The notes below the pieces were generated by a model that saw nothing but the letters and a program-made list of their open reading frames with translations, was not told the origin of the DNA and searched no databases. Positions 49,547 through 57,350 of a stretch of 64,000 nt of DNA are shown here, one piece after another (the stretch's first letter is position 1; the number at the start of each line of letters is the position of its first letter). The translations under genes and the position numbers were made by a program. Source of the DNA: Aldehydirespirator sp963667505 (GTDB lineage: Bacteria > Actinomycetota > Acidimicrobiia > Acidimicrobiales > Aldehydirespiratoraceae); the NCBI GenBank assembly GCA_963667505.2, contig OY763490.2, positions 930,001 through 994,000 on the forward strand, read 5' to 3'.

Positions 49547-52116
49547 TCCTCAAGGAGTATCAGCAGCGGGCGCTGGCGACGGTCCGCAGCTTCCTTGAAG
49601 AACTCGCGGCATGGCGAGAGCAAGATGCGGCGGCGCGAAGCCAGAGTCCCGAATGGGGGTTCGACTGGGTCCAGCGGGCCTGGACCAAGACCGCGACCGG
49701 GCGGCCCTACTTCGCCCGCCGCAACGGACTCGGCGAGCAGCTTCCGGCCTTCTGCCTCAAGATCCCGACCGGAGGCGGCAAGACGCTGCTGGCGACACGG
49801 GTCATCGATCTCGTCAACTCGCATTTCCGGCAGAATCGGCGGGGGCTGGTGCTGTGGATCGTGCCGACGACGCAGATCTACAACCAGACACTGAAAGCGC
49901 TCAAGGACCGCGACCACCCCTACCGCCAGCAACTCGACCTGTCGTCGGGCCAGCGCACCCTCATCCTCGAGAAGACCACGGCCTTCGGCCCCCGCGATGT
50001 CGCCGAGAACCTGTGCGTGCTCCTGCTCATGCTGCCGTCGGCCAACCGGCAGACCAAGGACACGCTGCGAATGTTCCACGACAGCGGCGGCTTCGACCGA
50101 TTCTTCCCTCCCGATGACGACCCCGCCGCCCACGCCGAACTCCTGCACATCCACCCGAATCTGGACACGTTCGAGCAGACAGCGGGATTCTGGGGCCGGT
50201 ACGTCAAGACATCCCTCGGCAACACAGTGCGGGTACTCAAGCCGCTGATCATCCTCGACGAGGGGCACAAGGCGTACAGCGCCAACGCCAAGGCGACCCT
50301 GGAAGGCTTCAACCCCTGCATGATCGTCGAACTCTCGGCCACGCCGGTGAAGGGCGCGAACGTGCTCGTCGAAATCCTCGGCCGGGAGCTCCACGCCGAG
50401 GAGATGATCAAGCTCGACCTCCACATCCGAAACAAGACCAGCGGCGACTGGCCCAGCGCGCTGCTGGAGTCGATCGAGCACCGCGAGCGCCTCGAAGCCG
50501 AGGCGCGCCACCACGAGGCCGAGTCCGGGACCTACATCCGTCCCATCTGCGTGATCCAGGTGGAGCGAACCGGCAGAGAGCAGCGCAAGCCGGGATACGT
50601 CCACACCGACGACGTGCGCGAGTACCTGCTGCAGCACCCGGGCATCGCCCCCGAGCACATCGCCGTCAAGACCAGCACCACCGACGAGCTCAAGGAAGTG
50701 GACGACGTCGGCGGCCTGATGTCACGAGACTGCCCGATCCGCTTCATCATCACGAAACAGGCGTTGCAGGAGGGCTGGGACTGCCCGTTCGCCTACATCC
50801 TCGCCATCCTCACCAATCCGTCGTCGAGGACGGGGCTCACCCAGCTGGTTGGCCGGATCCTGCGCCAGCCCAATGCGTGCAAGACGGGAGTGCCCCTGCT
50901 CGACGAGAGCTACGTGTACTGCTTCAGCCGGCGGGGAGCGGAGGTGCTGCAAGAGGTCCGGAAGGGATTCGGGCTGGAGGGATTGCAGGGCCTCGAAGGG
51001 AGGGTCGTCGAGAACGGCCCGGTCCACTCGCCGGAGACCCTGACGACCCGGCAGCGAGCGGAGTATCGAGCCGCGACGCGCGACTTCATCCTGCCCGCCT
51101 TCATGATCAACGACCATGGCTGGCGTCTGGTCCGCTACGAGGCCGACATCCTGTCGCGCCTGCCCTGGGACAAGATCGACCTCTCCCCGTTGGACGATCT
51201 GGCCTTGGACGAGGGGCGAGCGGAGGATCACCACCTGAGGGCCAGCCTGAGCGGGGAGGCGTATGTGCCTGAGCCGGAGGCCGCTGCGGGCGCCCACAAC
51301 GGGCGAGACGACGCGCCGAAGGAAGCCGGCTCCAGCATGGTCGGCGATCCCGTGGACTACTTCTTCGCGGCCAGCCACCTCTTGGACCTGGTTCCCAACC
51401 CGTGGCGGGGACGGGAACTGGCGCGCCGCACCTTCGAAGGCCTTCTAGGGCGCTATCCCGCCGAGCGGGTCGCAGCCAATCACACCTTCGTGCTCGAAGA
51501 GTTGCGCCGACAAGTCGAGATAGAGCGAGACCGCCTGTCGCGGGAGGTCTTCGGCAGCCTGCTGGCGTCTGGAGAGATGCGCTTCCTGGTCGTCACAGAC
51601 GACCTCCACTTCAATCGCATCCCCGCTGAGATAGAGGTGCCGAAGGCGAAGCAGGCGAACCGCGAGGACGGCGCGCCCTACCAGCACAACCTGTTCGATG
51701 TCACCACCGAGGACGATCTCAACCAATTCGAGAACAAGGTCGCCACCTACCTCGACCAGCAGGCGCGGCTGTTCTTCTGGTACCGCAACCGCGCTCGCAA
51801 GGACTACTACGTGCAGGGTTGGAAGCCACGCCGGATCTACGCCGACTTCATCGTGACACTGCGGGGCGACGAGCCCGGAGCGGACGACGACTTCCACAAG
51901 GTGTTCGTGGTCGAGACCAAGGGCGTCCACCTGAAGGGGTCCGAGGACACGGACTACAAGCGGTCCGTCTTCGACATCTGCAGCGAGCACGCCCGCAAAG
52001 CCGACTGGGCCGAGTTCGTGCCCGCAATGCGGACCAAGGTGGTGCGCTTCGAGGTCGTCGACGAGGAAGAGTGGCAAGCACGCCTAAACAGATTGCTGTT
52101 CGCAGCGAGAAAATGA
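49543..52116 (+). CDS. Type III restriction enzyme, Res helicase-nuclease subunit
   Basis: Translocates and cuts DNA with Mod. 857 residues: Walker A PTGGGKT near residue 76, DEGH box near 240, SATPV near 266, a helicase C-terminal region with QALQEGWDCPFAYIL and TQLVGRILRQP, and a C-terminal PD-(D/E)xK-type nuclease (YADFIVTL followed by VVETKG near 790). All functional parts appear intact. The GTG at 49543 overlaps the mod stop; the longer frame upstream is a shadow inside mod. Confidence 0.94.
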   Translation: MILKEYQQRALATVRSFLEELAAWREQDAAARSQSPEWGFDWVQRAWTKTATGRPYFARRNGLGEQLPAFCLKIPTGGGKTLLATRVIDLVNSHFRQNRRGLVLWIVPTTQIYNQTLKALKDRDHPYRQQLDLSSGQRTLILEKTTAFGPRDVAENLCVLLLMLPSANRQTKDTLRMFHDSGGFDRFFPPDDDPAAHAELLHIHPNLDTFEQTAGFWGRYVKTSLGNTVRVLKPLIILDEGHKAYSANAKATLEGFNPCMIVELSATPVKGANVLVEILGRELHAEEMIKLDLHIRNKTSGDWPSALLESIEHRERLEAEARHHEAESGTYIRPICVIQVERTGREQRKPGYVHTDDVREYLLQHPGIAPEHIAVKTSTTDELKEVDDVGGLMSRDCPIRFIITKQALQEGWDCPFAYILAILTNPSSRTGLTQLVGRILRQPNACKTGVPLLDESYVYCFSRRGAEVLQEVRKGFGLEGLQGLEGRVVENGPVHSPETLTTRQRAEYRAATRDFILPAFMINDHGWRLVRYEADILSRLPWDKIDLSPLDDLALDEGRAEDHHLRASLSGEAYVPEPEAAAGAHNGRDDAPKEAGSSMVGDPVDYFFAASHLLDLVPNPWRGRELARRTFEGLLGRYPAERVAANHTFVLEELRRQVEIERDRLSREVFGSLLASGEMRFLVVTDDLHFNRIPAEIEVPKAKQANREDGAPYQHNLFDVTTEDDLNQFENKVATYLDQQARLFFWYRNRARKDYYVQGWKPRRIYADFIVTLRGDEPGADDDFHKVFVVETKGVHLKGSEDTDYKRSVFDICSEHARKADWAEFVPAMRTKVVRFEVVDEEEWQARLNRLLFAARK

Positions 52117-52146
52117 AAGCCGTGCAAGGAGGCATCTCGCATCAAG

Positions 52147-52803
52147 GTGCTGCAGCATCTGGAGGTCACTGAGATGGGGCACGCACCGGCTCGCGAGACG
52201 GCGCGGGATCCGTGGCAGGTTCATCCCCTCCCGGCGACGCTGGATGCTGAGCGGAGCCCGCTTCCGTCGTTGAGCGGCGGCACCAAGGCCGTGCTCAACG
52301 CACTGAGGGCCCGGCCGTTCGGGGCGACTGCCGCGAAGCTCGCCGAGCTTGCGGGGGTGTCCTACTCGCACACTCTGCGTTGCCTCGCTGAGCTTGAGCG
52401 GCGGGCCTGGGCTGAGAGATCGAAGTCGATAGTGCCAGTCGGCTACGAGTCCAGGAGTGTGACCCTTTGGAGTCTGTCATGGACAGAGGGCTGCATGGAG
52501 GCGCTGATGTTCCTCCGCGACCTCCCCACGCACGGCCGCGCCGACACCACGGACCGTATCCCGCCGCGTTTCTGGCGCTGCTTCTGGTCTGGGACGTCGG
52601 CGGACAAGCTGCGGATCTCCCGACACGGCCTGCACATAGCGGAGACCCTGATCGGCGGCCGGGACCCGTGCGCGCGAGCCTGGGCGCTGGGCGCTCTGCC
52701 GACCGGCGTGCTGCGGGAGTGCCGCACCCTGCGCGGCTGCGACACCGGGCTGCGCGCCGATCTGCTCGATGCCGAGATTTCCCGCAGAGCAGCCCGGCCA
52801 TGA
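52147..52803 (+). CDS. Winged-helix protein, antitoxin/regulator-like
   Basis: Protein of 218 residues with a winged helix at about 42-95 (AVLNALRARPFGATAAKLAELAGVSYSHTLRCLAELERR) and an unassigned C-terminal half. Proteins of this shape often form the first gene of a two-gene toxin-antitoxin-like operon. The start is unclear: AAGGAGG at 52126-52132 is a strong ribosome-binding site eight bases before an ATC at 52141, with GTG at 52147 and ATG at 52174 next in frame. The stop overlaps the ATG of the truncated ATPase gene (ATGA). Confidence 0.6.
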   Translation: MLQHLEVTEMGHAPARETARDPWQVHPLPATLDAERSPLPSLSGGTKAVLNALRARPFGATAAKLAELAGVSYSHTLRCLAELERRAWAERSKSIVPVGYESRSVTLWSLSWTEGCMEALMFLRDLPTHGRADTTDRIPPRFWRCFWSGTSADKLRISRHGLHIAETLIGGRDPCARAWALGALPTGVLRECRTLRGCDTGLRADLLDAEISRRAARP

Positions 52804-53399
52804 GTGACATCGAGGACCTTGCGTTCGTGGCTGCGGGCCTTCCCAGCATCGACGACACCGTGCTGCAGGATTCGGCCATCACCTTCCTGCAGCGCTGCTC
52901 TCGCCATGAGATCGCTGAGCTGTCCGACGCGGCCACCGTGACGGCCTTCGCGGAGCCGATCGCCGCGCACGGAGGCCGCATCAGCGACGACGCGCTGCGT
53001 CGCGCCGTCGAAGCCAGCAACGGATACCCCTTCATGGTGCAACTCATCGGCTTCCACTCCTGGAGGGCGACATCCTCGGATCCGCCGCACTTGGAGATCG
53101 CGGACGTGTCGTCGGGCGTAGCCGAGGCCGAGCGCCGGCTCCCTCACCTAGTGCTGGCGCCCCTTTGGCGGTCGATGTCGGCGATGGACCGCCAGTTCGC
53201 CCTGGCCATGGCCCAAGACGACGGCGATACCTCGACCGCGGACATCTCAAGGCGCCTAGGCCGCAGCACGAGCTACGTAAGCACCTACCGGTCGCGGCTA
53301 ATCCGAGCCGGCTTCATCCGCAGCACCGGCCACGGCCGCGTCAACTTCGCCCACCAAACCACCCGAGCATGGCTCCGATCCCCCGACCGAACCCCCTGA
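52800..53399 (+). CDS. Truncated ATPase: lid and winged helix only, chimeric start
   Basis: 199 residues. The first seven (MSDIEDL) have no match in the full ATPase; from residue 8 on the protein is 94% identical to the C-terminal 192 residues of the ATPase at 45101. Walker A and B are absent, so it cannot hydrolyse ATP. The start is coupled to the winged-helix gene by an ATGA overlap, so it may well be translated. The changes relative to the full gene are mostly synonymous. It may be a gene remnant or a DNA-binding competitor of the full ATPase. Confidence 0.7.
   Translation: MSDIEDLAFVAAGLPSIDDTVLQDSAITFLQRCSRHEIAELSDAATVTAFAEPIAAHGGRISDDALRRAVEASNGYPFMVQLIGFHSWRATSSDPPHLEIADVSSGVAEAERRLPHLVLAPLWRSMSAMDRQFALAMAQDDGDTSTADISRRLGRSTSYVSTYRSRLIRAGFIRSTGHGRVNFAHQTTRAWLRSPDRTP
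52821..53399 (+). repeat. Right copy of the 579-bp direct repeat
   Basis: Gap-free match to 45647-46225; similarity extends a few bases past the stop codons (CCCCCTAA/TGA then ACAACTCGG). The sharp left boundary lies at codon 8 of the chimeric gene. Confidence 0.92.
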
Positions 53400-53462
53400 C
53401 AACTCGGCTAGGGCCAGCGACCGCTGGAGCTTCGTCCGCCGTCCGCCCGATCGCGGTCCGAG

Positions 53463-54176
53463 CTACTCGTTCTCGAATTCGTCGAGCCGGTTCTTGGCGA
53501 GGAACTCGAGGCGTTGGGCCTGTACCCACAGAGTGCGGCGGATGCCGGTGCTGACCCGTCTCTCGCTGATCACCCGGGCGAGGTCCGCGATCGTTCGGGC
53601 GCGCCTCGCGAGCCGGATGTCCGGGTGCTCGCGTTGACGCAGTGAACCGACCGGCAGGATCGTGCCCCGAACGGACTCCGGCAGGGCGATCGTGTCCGCG
53701 GCCGGGATCTTCCCTTCGTTGAGCACGGCGTTGAACTCGGAGTCCTGAAGCGCCGCCTGATACACGGTGAACTCGGCCTTCTGCAACGTGTCTTTGATCT
53801 CTGCGGGGGGCAGCCCCTCGAGTTCCCAGAACGGCCACATCTCGATCTCGGCGACCTCGAATGGGTCGAGGACGCGCATCGCCACCGCATCCGTGCGCTG
53901 GTTGGTCAGGTGCCGGCGGATCCGGGTCCGCAGTTTCTCGCGTGTCTGGCCGACGTAGATCGGCTCGCCGTCGTAGTCCACGAACAGGTAGACGCCGTGC
54001 TTGCAGTCGCCGACCTTGCGGCCGTCAGAGGTCGTCGCGTCGAGCAGTCGCCTCACGCCTGCGTACAGCTGCGAGACCTCCAGGGGTTCTCCGCTGTCGA
54101 CTGAGGCGACGAGTTCTGAGCCGATTGCCGGAGCGGCGGGCTCGTCGGAGGCCTCGGGCAGCCCCTGGTCGGTCAC
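53463..54176 (-). CDS. GIY-YIG nuclease-domain protein, likely restriction endonuclease
   Basis: Protein of 237 residues with a GIY-YIG core at about 60-95: HGVYLFVDYDGEPIYVGQT followed by the catalytic-type arginine segment RIRRHL. The rest is helical and charged. It follows an m5C methyltransferase gene by 58 bases on the same strand, which makes a type II restriction-modification pair the natural reading. The glutamate normally found later in the domain cannot be assigned with certainty. Start GTG at 54176. Recognition site unknown. Confidence 0.75.
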   Translation of the reverse strand: MTDQGLPEASDEPAAPAIGSELVASVDSGEPLEVSQLYAGVRRLLDATTSDGRKVGDCKHGVYLFVDYDGEPIYVGQTREKLRTRIRRHLTNQRTDAVAMRVLDPFEVAEIEMWPFWELEGLPPAEIKDTLQKAEFTVYQAALQDSEFNAVLNEGKIPAADTIALPESVRGTILPVGSLRQREHPDIRLARRARTIADLARVISERRVSTGIRRTLWVQAQRLEFLAKNRLDEFENE

Positions 54177-54234
54177 GGGAACTCCAGCCGGGGGCGAGGA
54201 CAGCCGAGCCTCGCAGACTCTTCGAGTGGTTCCA

Positions 54235-55395
54235 CTATGCCGCGGCGGCTGCCGGGGGGAGCGCGGCGGCAGAGGGGACCAGGGCGTGTTCGGCGATCCA
54301 GCGGATCAGGGGCACGCAGACGGCGTCGCCGAAGCCGTACAGGGCTTGTGCCTCGCTCACCGGCGAGAAGTCGAAGTCTTCGGGAGCGCCTTGGAGTCGG
54401 GCGTACTCGCGTGGCGTCATCCAACGAGCCCGTACTGCGCCGCGGCCCGCTTCGACGACGGCCTGCCGTGATGAGCCGCCTCGCGCGGTGCGCAGGCATC
54501 CGGCGATGTCGTCGTTGCGGATCTCCCACACGGCCCGTCCGTTGCGAGTGCGGCGGTAGGCGGTGCGCCATGTGAGCCGCGGACCGCGGCGGAGCCGGTC
54601 CAGGCGTTGTGACTGCAGCGGGGACAGCGACTGCACGAAGCGGCCGAGCCGTTCGTCGTCCCACCACCGCGGGTGGCTTCGGTGGAGCCGCTCGACGACG
54701 CCGTCGAGGCCGCGGCCTGTTCGCGGTGGTGCCGGCAGGGGGAGCTGTTGCAGCAGCAGGCCGGGGTTGGCCTGCACGAACGCGGCTACCGGCGCTGGCC
54801 TAACCGGGTCCGCCGCGCTGGGGCGCTGTGGCGCGACTCGGCCGAGGGTGCCGATGATGAACAGACGGGGCCTGGACTGCGGCGTGAAGCCGCGCGCGTC
54901 CACAATCAGCAGATCGCAGATGTATCCAAGCGAGTTGAGGTCGCTCACCGCGGCCCGCAGGTCCTCGCCGCGGCGCGATGAGACGAACGAGGCGACGTTC
55001 TCGACCAGCACCACCGGCGGCATCCGCGGCCGCATCTCGCCGAGGATCCTGGTGAACTCATAGAACAGGCCGGACTGCTCGCCGCTGAGGCCTCGGCGGT
55101 TGCCTGCCAGGGACAGATCGACGCACGGGAAGCTGGCCGCGGCGACATCGACAGGCGGGATGTCGCCGCCGTCGATGTTGCGGACGTCGTCGAGGCGGTA
55201 GTGGGAGGCGTCGAAGTTCGCGGCGTAGACGGCGAGCTTGGTGGGCTCGATATCGTTCGCCCAGACCACCTCGATCCCGGCCTGTTCGAGGCCGCACCGC
55301 ACAAGCCCCACGCCCGCGAAGAACTCCGCCGCCCGCAGAGGCCGCCCACCGGACGCCAACTGAGCATCCTGGAATGCGTGCCGATCTAGTCGCAT
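54235..55395 (-). CDS. DNA (cytosine-5-)-methyltransferase
   Basis: Protein of 386 residues with m5C motifs in order: I (AEFFAGVGLVR, ~23), IV with the catalytic cysteine as SFPCVDLSLAG (~88), VI (VLVENVASF, ~130), VIII (QSRPRLFIIG, ~173), a target-recognition stretch, IX (RWMTPREYARLQGAPEDF) and X (YGFGDAVCVPL). PCV in place of the usual PCQ is a modest variation. Start ATG at 55395. It should protect host DNA from the adjacent GIY-YIG nuclease. Confidence 0.94.
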   Translation of the reverse strand: MRLDRHAFQDAQLASGGRPLRAAEFFAGVGLVRCGLEQAGIEVVWANDIEPTKLAVYAANFDASHYRLDDVRNIDGGDIPPVDVAAASFPCVDLSLAGNRRGLSGEQSGLFYEFTRILGEMRPRMPPVVLVENVASFVSSRRGEDLRAAVSDLNSLGYICDLLIVDARGFTPQSRPRLFIIGTLGRVAPQRPSAADPVRPAPVAAFVQANPGLLLQQLPLPAPPRTGRGLDGVVERLHRSHPRWWDDERLGRFVQSLSPLQSQRLDRLRRGPRLTWRTAYRRTRNGRAVWEIRNDDIAGCLRTARGGSSRQAVVEAGRGAVRARWMTPREYARLQGAPEDFDFSPVSEAQALYGFGDAVCVPLIRWIAEHALVPSAAALPPAAAAA

Positions 55396-55571
55396 CGCAT
55401 CTTCAAACCGTTCTTGATCATTCTCGATGTCGCCCCGGGTCGCGGTCTTGTCACGAGTAGACGTTAGTGCCGGGGTGGGTCACAGCGGTGGACGGCTCGA
55501 TCACGCTCGGCGACCCTCAACCACTCTCCTTCCGCCTCTAGGGCGCAGGCTCATCCAATTGCCCCACAGGT

Positions 55572-55685
55572 GTGTACCGCGCCACCGAGGCTCAGCGCCC
55601 GCTGCTGATCGCCCGGGATGGCTGCGTCGCTTGCGGCACCCATCCCGACATCTGCGACGCCCACAGATGCGGCCCGGACGATCGT
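55572..55685 (+). pseudogene. Remnant of a DUF222/13E12-type HNH domain
   Basis: About 38 codons encode ATEAQRPLLIARDGCVACG and then HPDICDAHRCGPD, which parallels the HNH region of the following intact gene (ATKTQRKALKAIYGGC and DMCDAHHVNP). The catalytic His-His is reduced to His-Arg and the second zinc-binding half is gone. It looks like the decayed 3' part of a paralogue. It happens to be in frame with the next gene but is separated from it by promoter sequence. Confidence 0.6.
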
Positions 55686-55697
55686 GTGGGAAGATAT

Positions 55698-55717
55698 TTC
55701 ACAGGAAATCTTGTGAA
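55698..55717. promoter_or_regulatory. Inverted repeat, possible operator
   Basis: TTCACA at 55698-55703 and TGTGAA at 55712-55717 form a perfect 6-bp inverted repeat with an 8-base spacer, 13 bases upstream of a -35-like TTGACA. A regulator dimer could bind here; no terminator-like T-run follows. Confidence 0.4.
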
Positions 55718-55730
55718 TAGCTGTAAATGC

Positions 55731-55760
55731 TTGACAGATGTCACACCTCTATGGGATACT
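55731..55760 (+). promoter_or_regulatory. Sigma70-type promoter for the DUF222-HNH gene
   Basis: TTGACA at 55731-55736, an 18-base spacer, and GATACT at 55755-55760. The ATG follows six bases later at 55767, so transcription should begin at or next to the start codon and give a leaderless mRNA. This is the best -35/-10 match I see in the window. Confidence 0.65.
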
Positions 55761-55766
55761 CTGTGC

Positions 55767-57131
55767 ATGTTGATCGAAGCCGCTCGACGGGCCGAAGCTG
55801 CGGTGAAGGAGATGCTTGCCATCGCCAACGACGGGTCCGCTACGACCGATGACCTGCGTGACGCGCTGAGGGTCTCCAAGTCCATCTCAGGCGTCAACTC
55901 GGCGTTCCAGGTCTCCGCCGCGGCCTCCGTGGCAGGCCGGGAGCGCCACGGCGACGGCGGTGCCGAGGTGCTGGCTTCTGGCGCGGGGCTGTCGCGGCGG
56001 GAGGCCTACAGCCAGGTCAAGACCGCCGAGGCTCTGCGGGACACGCCGAACCTGAAAGACGCGGTCGAGTCGGGGCGAGTGTCGTTGGCGAACGCCAAGC
56101 GGCTTGCCGATGCCGCGGCAAGCACGAGCGCGTCCGATGTCGAAGCCGACGCCGACCTGCTGGCCAAGGCCGAGTCGATGAGGCCCGAGCAGTTCGCCAA
56201 GGAGACCCGCCGCTGGGCCTCGGATCGTCAAGGCGACGGCGGCGAGGCCGATCACGCCCGCCAGCGGGCCCGGCGGCGTGTTCGCATCTGGGACTCAGAC
56301 GACGGCATGGTGCACCTGCACGGCGAGTTCGACGCGGTGACCGGGCACCGCATCGGCAACCGGTTGCGGGCCGTCGCGGGCAGCTTGCACGACGCCGATA
56401 AGCAGGCCTGCAACGGCACGGACGACGGAGCCCGGCGCAGCTTCGATCAGTGCATGGCCGACGCGCTCGACAGCCTCACCGCCAACGGCGGATCCCACGG
56501 CGACGGCGATCCGCTGGCGGACATCTGCGTGGTCGTGCAGGTCGATGAGGACACTGGCCGTCTGGTCGCTGAGATTCCCGGCGGGGAGAGGCTGCCGGAA
56601 TCGGTGCTGCACGAGATCGCTTGCAACGCCCGCCTCACCGGCACGATCTATGGCACCCGCGGCACCCTGCTTTGGCAGGGTCACGCCAAGCGCACCGCCA
56701 CCAAGACTCAGCGCAAGGCACTCAAGGCCATCTACGGCGGGTGCTTCGCCTGCGCCGCTCCTTTCGACATGTGCGATGCCCACCATGTGAACCCGGTGTT
56801 GTTGGGCGGACCGACCGATGTGGACAACATGGTCCCGGCCTGCTGGAGGTGCCACAACAAGATTCATCACTTCGGCTGGCAGATCCGGGGCCGGCCGGGC
56901 AACCGCACCCTGCACCCGCCCGACACGGCGGGCTACGGCCCGGCCCACGCCCCCGAACGTTCCGGTGTGCTGCTGCCTCGCACCCCATCACCTGCGGTGT
57001 CCGAGGGCCGGGACGCCCATCACACCCGCGTATCGGCAGATGCCGGTGTCGCGGCCATCCGACCCGGCCCCGCCAGCGCCCGGGCCGCGCTGCGCAGCGC
57101 CAGGCTGCAGCCGTTGTTCACCCCCGATTAG
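55767..57131 (+). CDS. DUF222 (13E12 repeat family) HNH endonuclease-type protein
   Basis: Protein of 454 residues: an N-terminal DUF222 helical region (about 1-290) and an HNH domain near 315-375 with CFACAAPFDMCDAHHVNP and CWRCHNKIHH, four zinc-ligand cysteines and the His-His catalytic pair. The family is widespread and multicopy in actinobacteria and may behave as selfish or homing-type elements; a defined role is lacking. The ATG at 55767 is chosen because a good promoter ends six bases before it. A partial paralogue remnant lies just upstream. Confidence 0.9.
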   Translation: MLIEAARRAEAAVKEMLAIANDGSATTDDLRDALRVSKSISGVNSAFQVSAAASVAGRERHGDGGAEVLASGAGLSRREAYSQVKTAEALRDTPNLKDAVESGRVSLANAKRLADAAASTSASDVEADADLLAKAESMRPEQFAKETRRWASDRQGDGGEADHARQRARRRVRIWDSDDGMVHLHGEFDAVTGHRIGNRLRAVAGSLHDADKQACNGTDDGARRSFDQCMADALDSLTANGGSHGDGDPLADICVVVQVDEDTGRLVAEIPGGERLPESVLHEIACNARLTGTIYGTRGTLLWQGHAKRTATKTQRKALKAIYGGCFACAAPFDMCDAHHVNPVLLGGPTDVDNMVPACWRCHNKIHHFGWQIRGRPGNRTLHPPDTAGYGPAHAPERSGVLLPRTPSPAVSEGRDAHHTRVSADAGVAAIRPGPASARAALRSARLQPLFTPD

Positions 57132-57191
57132 TCGCCGCTGCGCTGGCGGCCGCGGCGGGATGAGATGGCGGGGTCCGCCGAGAGAGCAACG

Positions 57192-57350
57192 TCGCTGGCA
57201 TCGTCGGGTTGGCGTAATTGGTCGTCGGCGGGGGGCGGACTGTGTCGCTGGCACCGTCGGGTTGGCGTAATTGGTCGTCGGCGGGGGGCGGACTGTGTCG
57301 CTGGCACCGTCGGCTAGCGGAAGAGGTCGTCGGCGGGGGAGCGGACGATC
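57192..57350. repeat. Three 53-bp tandem repeats over the 3' end of cofE
   Basis: Copies at 57192-57244 and 57245-57297 are nearly identical; the third, 57298-57350, is more diverged and contains the last codons and stop of cofE. The extra copies lie downstream of cofE (read on the minus strand) and have lost the stop position. Confidence 0.88.

Noticed and set aside
45101..55395. Integrative element with integrase and att sites
   Set aside because: No integrase, transposase or tRNA target is visible; the 579-bp repeats are coding duplicates, better explained by recombination between paralogues.
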